A DNA stretch of 16,848 bases from NCBI GenBank assembly GCA_003445835.1, contig DMCI01000133.1, positions 1-16,848 of the forward strand. The letters are read 5' to 3'. Below the pieces are notes generated by a model. That model made no database searches, was not told where the DNA came from, and saw only the letters and a program-made list of their open reading frames with translations. Made by a program: the position numbers and the translations under genes. Each line of letters begins with the position of its first letter. Position 1 is the first letter of the stretch. This document shows, piece by piece, positions 7,987 to 12,527 of the stretch. This DNA is from Clostridiales bacterium. Lineage in GTDB: Bacteria > Bacillota > Clostridia > Christensenellales > CAG-1252.

Positions 7987-8176
7987 CCTTGTAATACAGC
8001 ATACAGTGGCAGTAGCCTTCGTAGTTGGGGTCGGCGATCTGGTCGCGGAACTCCTTGCACATACACTTGGTGTCGGGGGTGCGCTCACGTCTGCAGGGGC
8101 AGTAGCCGCCCGACTCCGCTAAGCCTTTTTTGACGATGTCGACGATCTCTTTGTTTTCGTTGAATCTGATTTTCAT
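7979..8176 (-). CDS. Miniature ferredoxin:thioredoxin-reductase catalytic-chain-like Fe-S protein
   Basis: A 65-aa protein. Start at 8176 (reverse ATG) with a GGAGGG ribosome site at 8183-8188. It carries three Cys-x-Cys elements, CPC (26-28), CMC (38-40) and CHC (56-58), followed by 'MLYYK', the signature set of the catalytic beta chain of ferredoxin:thioredoxin reductase. That enzyme uses a [4Fe-4S] cluster beside a disulfide to pass electrons from ferredoxin to thioredoxin. In the classic motif the spacing is CPC-x16-CPC-x8-CHC; here it is CPC-x9-CMC-x15-CHC, so the outer pair is the same 27 residues apart but the middle pair is shifted seven residues earlier. The protein is about half the usual length and no variable-chain partner is visible nearby. 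A redox or Fe-S role in an anaerobe is likely; the actual partner is unknown. Confidence 0.85.
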   Translation of the reverse strand: MKIRFNENKEIVDIVKKGLAESGGYCPCRRERTPDTKCMCKEFRDQIADPNYEGYCHCMLYYKEK

Positions 8177-8194
8177 ATGACGCCCTCCGTAGTT

Positions 8195-8203
8195 AGTATA
8201 GCA
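8195..8203 (-). promoter_or_regulatory. Extended -10 promoter for the FTR-like gene
   Basis: On the - strand this reads TGCTATACT, an extended -10 element (TGn plus TATACT). No good -35 is present, which is normal for extended -10 promoters. The predicted start of transcription is at about 8188, which is already the first base of the ribosome site, giving a leader of only about 12 nt. Confidence 0.45.
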
Positions 8204-8267
8204 TATCTTTTTGCAAAAAAGCGACACAAAGGGGATTTTTAAAAAATATACTGAAAGAGAGAAGAGT

Positions 8268-8283
8268 ACATACCTTTGTATGT
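8268..8283. promoter_or_regulatory. Perfect 6-bp inverted repeat upstream of the BclA-like gene
   Basis: ACATAC, four bases (cttt), then GTATGT. It sits 39 bp before the start codon at 8322, downstream of a TATACT box at 8247-8252 that lacks a convincing -35. It may be an operator or a small leader hairpin; the sequence does not decide. Confidence 0.3.
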
Positions 8284-8321
8284 CGCGGGGGAGGACGTCC
8301 CTTGCGAAAAAGGAGAAAACT

Positions 8322-8867
8322 ATGTTTGGATGTTGTAACAATCTCTTCTCATCTTGCTGTCGGTGCGGCAGGGGGTGCGGGTGCAATCGCGGTGGCGGAG
8401 CGCCCGTTTATCCTTTTCCGACGCCGGTTTTCCCGCCCGTAACGCCGCCGCAACCGCAGAGGCTTCGCGGAATGCAGCTTTCTTTGACGGGACAGTCCGG
8501 AGGAACGCTTGCCGTGGGCGCTTTGATACCTTTTGATACCATAAACACAAACAATACGCTTGGCGTCAGCTACGCGCAGGGCAGCGGATCGATCGTTATC
8601 AGCAGAGCGGGAACCTACCTTGTCAATTGGTGGATCGCGTTGGAAAACGCACAACCTGTGGAACGGCTTTCTTTTGCGACTTCGGCAAGCGGCGTTGACG
8701 TGCAGACCTCTTACATTGATATCGGTAGCGGACAGATCTTCGGCACGGCGATCGTAAACGTGACGTCCGTTCCGACTACGTTGCAACTGGTCAATCGCTC
8801 GGGCGATACGGTCACTTACGCGTCGGTGAGAACGCAAGCGGGGTTGACGCTTACGCAACTTGCTTAG
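8322..8867 (+). CDS. Cys-rich, BclA C-terminal-like jelly-roll surface or spore-coat protein
   Basis: A 181-aa protein. Start at 8322 with AAGGAG at 8310-8314; the frame is open upstream to 8211 but has no comparable ribosome site. Residues 1-25 are cysteine-rich and basic (Cys 4, 5, 12, 13, 15, 19, 21), followed by a Gly/Pro-rich linker to about 48. Residues 50-181 resemble the trimeric C1q/TNF-like jelly roll at the C-terminus of BclA exosporium proteins: 'TLAVGALIPFDT', 'GSGSIVISRAGTYLVNWWI', then alternating beta strands. Such proteins usually carry collagen-like Gly-x-x repeats before this domain; here they are missing and a short Pro-rich linker takes their place. No cleavable signal peptide or sorting motif is seen, which fits a spore-coat or exosporium component assembled from the mother cell. 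The cellular location is inferred. Confidence 0.75.
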   Translation: MFGCCNNLFSSCCRCGRGCGCNRGGGAPVYPFPTPVFPPVTPPQPQRLRGMQLSLTGQSGGTLAVGALIPFDTINTNNTLGVSYAQGSGSIVISRAGTYLVNWWIALENAQPVERLSFATSASGVDVQTSYIDIGSGQIFGTAIVNVTSVPTTLQLVNRSGDTVTYASVRTQAGLTLTQLA

Positions 8868-8908
8868 GCGCGCCCGCATAAGGCGGCATATACTTCGTTT
8901 CTGACGGC

Positions 8909-8954
8909 AGGGCGGCGAAATCACGTACGCAAAAGTACGCTCATTCGTCGCCCT
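8909..8954. repeat. Two-storey hairpin, possible bidirectional terminator or REP-like element
   Basis: An 11-bp outer stem (8909-8919 with 8944-8954, one G-U-type mismatch) and a 5-bp inner stem CGTAC/GTACG (8924-8928 with 8935-8939) are separated by symmetric 4-nt internal loops (atca/ctca) and closed by a 6-nt loop. It begins 42 bp after the stop codon of the BclA-like gene. Confidence 0.6.
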
Positions 8955-8959
8955 TTGTC

Positions 8960-9092
8960 GAGCCTCGTCTCTACCACCTTCTGCGTGCGCGCGGAGGCGT
9001 ACTCTTCGGATATGGTGTTGAAAATACATTAATTGTCTTTATCAAAAAAAATAATAAAAATAACGCAGAGAGTGGTGCAGAGATGAGCGCTC
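8960..9092. repeat. Long imperfect inverted repeat with 76-bp spacer
   Basis: The left arm (8960-8986) and the reverse complement of the right arm (9063-9092) share the order GAGC, CTC, TCTCT, ACCAC, CTGCGT with a few 1-2 base gaps. The spacer 8987-9062 is A+T-rich in its right half. This may be two oppositely oriented copies of a dispersed repeat, or one large hairpin. Confidence 0.55.
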
Positions 9093-9158
9093 TCCGATTC
9101 TTGTACGTAACTGCTCGGCGACGAGGTGGCTAGCGAAATACATGCGCCGCTATATGCA

Positions 9159-10619
9159 TTATTTATGATAAGTGGCAGGGGAGAACAGCACCATCAGCGG
9201 GAATATCTCCAAACGCCCGAACAACATCTCCAGCGACAGAACTACCTTGGAGAAGTGGGTGTATCCGGCAAAGTTTGCCGCGGGGCCGACCAAATTGAAG
9301 CCCGGTCCGATGTTGCTGACGCAGGAGAGGGAAGCGGAGAAGTTTGTCAGAAAATCTCCATACGTTTCGATAGAGATCAACAGCCCGGCGATGATCAGGA
9401 TCGCCGCCCAAGTGACGAAGTAAACGCGCACGTTGTTGATGGTGGCTTGCTGGACGGGTTCGCGCTCAAACTTGACCGTGACGACCTCGCGCGGGTGAAC
9501 CATCTTGCGAAGATCCGCGGCGGTGGATTTGACCAAGATCAGGAAGCGGGACATCTTGATGCCGCCGGCGGTGCTGCCCGCCATACCGCCCGTGATCATC
9601 AAGAAGAGCAAGATGCCCTTGGAGAGGGTGGGCCAGGAATTGTAATCAATGGAGGAGAAACCCGTCGTGGACGCCAAGGAAAGCACCTGGAAGGAGGAAT
9701 ACCTAAGCGCCGTGCCGAAGGATGTGATCGCCGTGGCGGCGGAATAGAAAACGTTTGCCGCGATGGCAAAAACCGCCAATACGACCATAACGACGAAGGA
9801 GATGGCTTCCTCGCTTTTGAGCGCCTTTAATACGCTGCCCGTCAGGATCAAATAATACAGATTGAAGTTGACGGAGAACAGGAACATAAACGCCGTGACG
9901 ACCATTTCGATGTACAGGCTGTTGTAAGAAGCGATACTTGCGTTGCGGACGCTGAAACCACCCGTGCCGGCGTTGGCAAACGCGGTGGTCACCGCATCGA
10001 AAACGGGGAGTTTGCCAATCAAAAGGAACGCCATTTCAATGAGGGTGAGCCCGATATAGATCGCGTACAAAATGCGCGCGGTGCGTCCCATCTTGGAGGT
10101 CAACTTACCCACGTTGGGGCCGGTGGCTTCCGCACGGAAAGCGTGGATGATGCCGCTGTTTTCCTTGGGGAGGACGGCAAGCACGAAGACCAAAACGCCC
10201 ATACCGCCGATCCAGTTGGTAAAACTGCGCCAGAAAAGAATGCTTTTAGGCAGGCTCTCCACGTCGGAAAGCACAGACGCGCCGGTGGTCGTAAAACCGG
10301 AAATGGTCTCAAACAAAGCGTCGAAGTAATTGGGGATGGCTTTGGTCACCACGTAGGGCAGGGCGCCGATGATGGACATCGCCAGCCAAGCAAACGCCAC
10401 GATGGCAAAGCCCTCTTTGGCATAGATCTTTTTTTCCTCACCTTCCGCGGGAAGGAAGTACGTGGGCACGCTCAAGCAGATCAAGATGATGATGGGAAGC
10501 AAAAAGCCCCAATAGGTCGTCTCGTTGTACACGCCCGCGACGATGATCGGGAGGAGCAACATAGCCGCTTCCGCTAAAAAGATCTTTCCGAGAATTTTGA
10601 CGACGGCTTTCCAATTCAT
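9159..10619 (-). CDS. trkH: Potassium uptake protein TrkH/KtrB, membrane channel-like subunit
   Basis: A 486-aa integral membrane protein of the TrkH/Ktr/HKT superfamily that carries K+ into the cell with TrkA as cytosolic gate. The four pore-loop filter segments of the four-fold repeat are visible: 'SGFTTTGAS' (108-115), 'NAGTGGFSV' (216-224), 'ASTTGFSS' (317-323) and 'SNIGPGFN' (435-442). So are the third-repeat hinge 'MAGSTAGGIK' (about 346-355) and the C-terminal 'GRLEIFPLMVLFSP'. The length matches the family. The start codon lies one base after the trkA stop (revcomp TAA-T-ATG) and has no ribosome site of its own, so it is probably translated by reinitiation after trkA. The gene is convergent with the BclA-like gene. 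Everything looks intact. Confidence 0.96.
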   Translation of the reverse strand: MNWKAVVKILGKIFLAEAAMLLLPIIVAGVYNETTYWGFLLPIIILICLSVPTYFLPAEGEEKKIYAKEGFAIVAFAWLAMSIIGALPYVVTKAIPNYFDALFETISGFTTTGASVLSDVESLPKSILFWRSFTNWIGGMGVLVFVLAVLPKENSGIIHAFRAEATGPNVGKLTSKMGRTARILYAIYIGLTLIEMAFLLIGKLPVFDAVTTAFANAGTGGFSVRNASIASYNSLYIEMVVTAFMFLFSVNFNLYYLILTGSVLKALKSEEAISFVVMVVLAVFAIAANVFYSAATAITSFGTALRYSSFQVLSLASTTGFSSIDYNSWPTLSKGILLFLMITGGMAGSTAGGIKMSRFLILVKSTAADLRKMVHPREVVTVKFEREPVQQATINNVRVYFVTWAAILIIAGLLISIETYGDFLTNFSASLSCVSNIGPGFNLVGPAANFAGYTHFSKVVLSLEMLFGRLEIFPLMVLFSPATYHK

Positions 10620-10620
10620 A

Positions 10621-11973
10621 TTATTTTAAGATCTGGTCCAGTTCGGTAACTTGCTTGACGCCTGTCACGACAAGAACTTTGTCGTGCACGCAAAGAGCGG
10701 TGTCGCCCGAAGGAAGAATAAACTCGTTGCCGCGGACGACGCCGCAAAGCAAAACGTTCTTTTTGAGTTTCAAGGACTTTAAGGGGATGTTCAAACCGGG
10801 GAAGTCCGCCTGCACGGTGAACTCGATGGCTTCCGCCTTGTCGTGGATGCGATAAAGGGCGTTGATGCCGTCCTCGTCGTCGGTTTGTTGCGCGCGCACG
10901 AAACGGATCAATTGGTCGGTGATGACCTCACGAGGGGCGATCACGCTGTCCAGCCCAAGCTTCAAAACCATCTTTGCCAGCGGGGCGGAAGAGATTTTTG
11001 TCACGACCTTGATGTCGCCGAGCGAAGCGGCAAACAGCGAAATAACGGCGTTTTCTTCATCCACGCCGGTCAAGGCGACGAACGCGTCCACGTTTTTGAC
11101 GCCTTCCTCTTCCAAGACGTTGGGTTCGGTACCGTCAGCGCAGATAACGGTGGCTTTGGTGAGTTCCTCGTCGATCTCGCGGCATCTGTCTTCGTTGATC
11201 TCGATGATCTTGACTTTGACGCCGTCGGAAAGAAGTTCCTTGGCAAGGTAATAAGCGACCCTACCGCCGCCGACGATCATGACGGATTTTGCTCTTTGTT
11301 TGAAAACGTTGATTTTTTTTGAAAGCTCCAAAAGATCCTTTTCCTCTGCGGCAATGTAGACGAGGTCGCCTACTTCCAAACGGAAGTCACCGGAAGGGAT
11401 ATACACTTGGTTGCCGCGCGAAACGACGGCGAAGAGCATGCGTCCGCCGGCGGTCTTTGCAGCCTCCATCACCATCATGTTGCGAATGGGGCTTTGTTCC
11501 GTAATGCGGAATTCCGTCAACGTAACTTTGCCGGAAGCAAAGGAATCCGCAGAAATAGCGGAAGGGAATTTCAAAACCTGCGCGATCTCCATCGCGGTAC
11601 GGTATTCGGGGTTGAAGAACATGTCCACGCCCAACTCACCTTTCAAACTTTCAAGCGAGGAGAGATATTTAGGATCGCGCACGCGAGCGACGACGCGCTT
11701 TGCGCCCATCTTTTTTGCCAAAACCGCGGAAAGGATGTTGAGTTCGTCACGGAGAGTGCAAGCGAAAAAGCAATCCGCCGCGGCAACTTCCGCATCCGCG
11801 AGGATCCCGCGATCCAAGCAGTTGCCGACCACGCCTTTGACGTCGCTTTTGTTGACGATGTCTTCGACGGTCTGATAGTCTTCGTCCACGACGATAACGT
11901 CGTGATTTTCCTTTAATAGGCGGGTGGCGAGGGATTCGCCAACCTTGCCGATGCCAACGATAACAACTTTCAT
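10621..11973 (-). CDS. trkA: Trk potassium transport regulator TrkA, two RCK domains
   Basis: A 450-aa peripheral cytosolic protein that binds NAD(H)/nucleotides and gates TrkH. It has two tandem RCK units: the first Rossmann fold begins 'MKVVIVGIGKVGESLA' (GxGxxG at 7-12, acidic Asp30 at the end of strand 2). The second begins 'VMIVGGGRVAYYLA' (about 231-244) with acidic Glu258. Each is followed by an RCK-C (TrkA-C) domain, at about 145-220 and 375-450. The frame stays open upstream to a TTG at 12009 and an ATG at 11982, but 11973 is chosen because it matches the canonical TrkA N-terminus and because the TTG is itself part of a -35 box. No Shine-Dalgarno site precedes it. It is followed by trkH with a single base between them. 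Confidence 0.94.
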   Translation of the reverse strand: MKVVIVGIGKVGESLATRLLKENHDVIVVDEDYQTVEDIVNKSDVKGVVGNCLDRGILADAEVAAADCFFACTLRDELNILSAVLAKKMGAKRVVARVRDPKYLSSLESLKGELGVDMFFNPEYRTAMEIAQVLKFPSAISADSFASGKVTLTEFRITEQSPIRNMMVMEAAKTAGGRMLFAVVSRGNQVYIPSGDFRLEVGDLVYIAAEEKDLLELSKKINVFKQRAKSVMIVGGGRVAYYLAKELLSDGVKVKIIEINEDRCREIDEELTKATVICADGTEPNVLEEEGVKNVDAFVALTGVDEENAVISLFAASLGDIKVVTKISSAPLAKMVLKLGLDSVIAPREVITDQLIRFVRAQQTDDEDGINALYRIHDKAEAIEFTVQADFPGLNIPLKSLKLKKNVLLCGVVRGNEFILPSGDTALCVHDKVLVVTGVKQVTELDQILK

Positions 11974-11980
11974 ACTGTTC

Positions 11981-12009
11981 ATATTACTACTTTTGGGTTT
12001 GTTTGTCAA
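11981..12009 (-). promoter_or_regulatory. trkA promoter, probably giving a leaderless mRNA
   Basis: On the - strand TTGACA (12009-12004), exactly 17 bp, then TAATAT (11986-11981). Transcription would begin at about 11974, i.e. at the A of the trkA ATG at 11973. The -35 is a perfect consensus; the -10 matches four of six bases. Confidence 0.6.
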
Positions 12010-12036
12010 ACCGACGAGATACCATAAATTATTGGG

Positions 12037-12055
12037 GATTATTTAAAAAATAATC
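12037..12055. promoter_or_regulatory. Inverted repeat between divergent promoters, candidate operator
   Basis: A perfect 7-bp inverted repeat, GATTATT (12037-12043), five bases (taaaa), AATAATC (12049-12055). It sits about midway between the outward-facing trkA and T-box promoters. It is A+T-rich and short, so chance is possible. The downstream synthetases carry HTH domains that could in principle bind here. Confidence 0.35.
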
Positions 12056-12069
12056 TTTGTGAAAATCGT

Positions 12070-12098
12070 TTGACAAAGTGCGTTTTCGGTGGTAGGAT
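12070..12098 (+). promoter_or_regulatory. Promoter of the T-box / acyl-CoA synthetase operon
   Basis: TTGACA (12070-12075), 17 bp, TAGGAT (12093-12098). The predicted transcription start is at about 12105, which places the whole T-box in the leader. The -35 is perfect consensus. Confidence 0.7.
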
Positions 12099-12104
12099 AA
12101 TTGT

Positions 12105-12410
12105 ACAACTGAATATTCTATTCAAAGGCTGTGACGAAGACCGCCTTGAATGTAGTATCTTTCAGAGAGTCGATGGTTGGTGTGAATCGACAGAAGCATT
12201 CAATGGTTATCCCTTCCGAGCCGAGCGCCGAACGCTTTGTCGCCTCCACGTCAGCGGCAGTAAAAAGAGTTAGTAAGCGGCTACGTGATGCTGCGTTAAT
12301 GCTAAGGAATTGATGGATTCCGAGAATGAGTGGCGAAGTTTATTCGCAATTTGAGTGGTACCGCGGGTTTCCCCGTCTCAAAGCAATCGTTTTGAGGCGG
12401 GTTTTTCTTT
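12105..12410 (+). promoter_or_regulatory. T-box riboswitch, probable tRNA-Ile specifier
   Basis: Stem I has a base helix GGCT-GAAG/CTTC-AGCC (12127-12139 with 12213-12222) with G-A pairs like the K-turn. Its upper helix is TTGAATG/CATTCAA (12146-12152 with 12197-12203), followed by the AGAGAG bulge at 12164 and a distal stem GTCGAT/ATCGAC closing the loop 'ggttggtgtga'. The 3' side of the specifier loop reads TGGTTATCC (12204-12212); with the glyQS-like spacing of five bases before and one after, the specifier is ATC (12209-12211), Ile. The antiterminator is complete: TTTGAG (12350-12355), bulge TGGTACC (12356-12362), GCGGG, loop tttc, CCCGT, CTCAAA (12377-12382). The T of TGGT would pair with an A73 discriminator, which tRNA-Ile has. 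Uncharged tRNA binding should stabilise the antiterminator and permit transcription. Riboswitch identity is very strong; the specifier is less sure. Confidence 0.93.
12372..12410 (+). terminator. T-box-controlled intrinsic terminator
   Basis: An 11-bp stem CCCGTCTCAAA (12372-12382) with TTTGAGGCGGG (12391-12401), one T-G wobble, followed by tttttcttt. Its 5' arm is the same 11 bases used as the 3' half of the antiterminator, so the two structures exclude each other. Confidence 0.92.
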
Positions 12411-12527
12411 ATAGAATGCCCCCGCAAGCGGTTCGGTCGTTCCATCGCAGTCGGGGACGGCGCCGCGAGGCGCATAGCGTCGTGCCAAGTGATCAACAAA
12501 TGATTGTGCGCCCAAAAAGGAGTGGAA
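12411..12527 (+). other. 117-bp leader between T-box terminator and first start codon
   Basis: No ORF with a ribosome site and no further clear hairpin pair beyond a short G+C-rich stretch (about 12456-12480). It ends in the ribosome site AAGGAG of the copy 1 gene. I see nothing else in it. Confidence 0.6.

Larger units (their letters stand above)
8868..9158. other. 290-bp intergenic stretch between convergent genes, rich in inverted repeats
   Basis: No supported gene. It holds a hairpin at 8909-8954 and a pair of long imperfect inverted repeats at 8960-8986 and 9063-9092. The centre (about 9020-9062) is A+T-rich with a run of A residues. No simple U-tract terminator for either flanking gene is obvious, so the repeats themselves may serve as terminators. 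Confidence 0.7.

Noticed and set aside
8349..9029. A 226-codon Arg-rich frame on the - strand opposite the BclA-like gene
   Set aside because: Low-complexity Arg/Ser composition, no ribosome site, antisense to a gene with a recognisable fold.
9126..9830. Open frames on the + strand across trkH, and similar ones across trkA (10843-11916)
   Set aside because: Antisense shadows of well-defined genes with intact family motifs on the other strand.
11974..12009. Longer trkA start at the TTG at 12009
   Set aside because: The TTG is part of the TTGACA -35 box, the added residues have no counterpart in the TrkA N-terminus, and no ribosome site precedes it.
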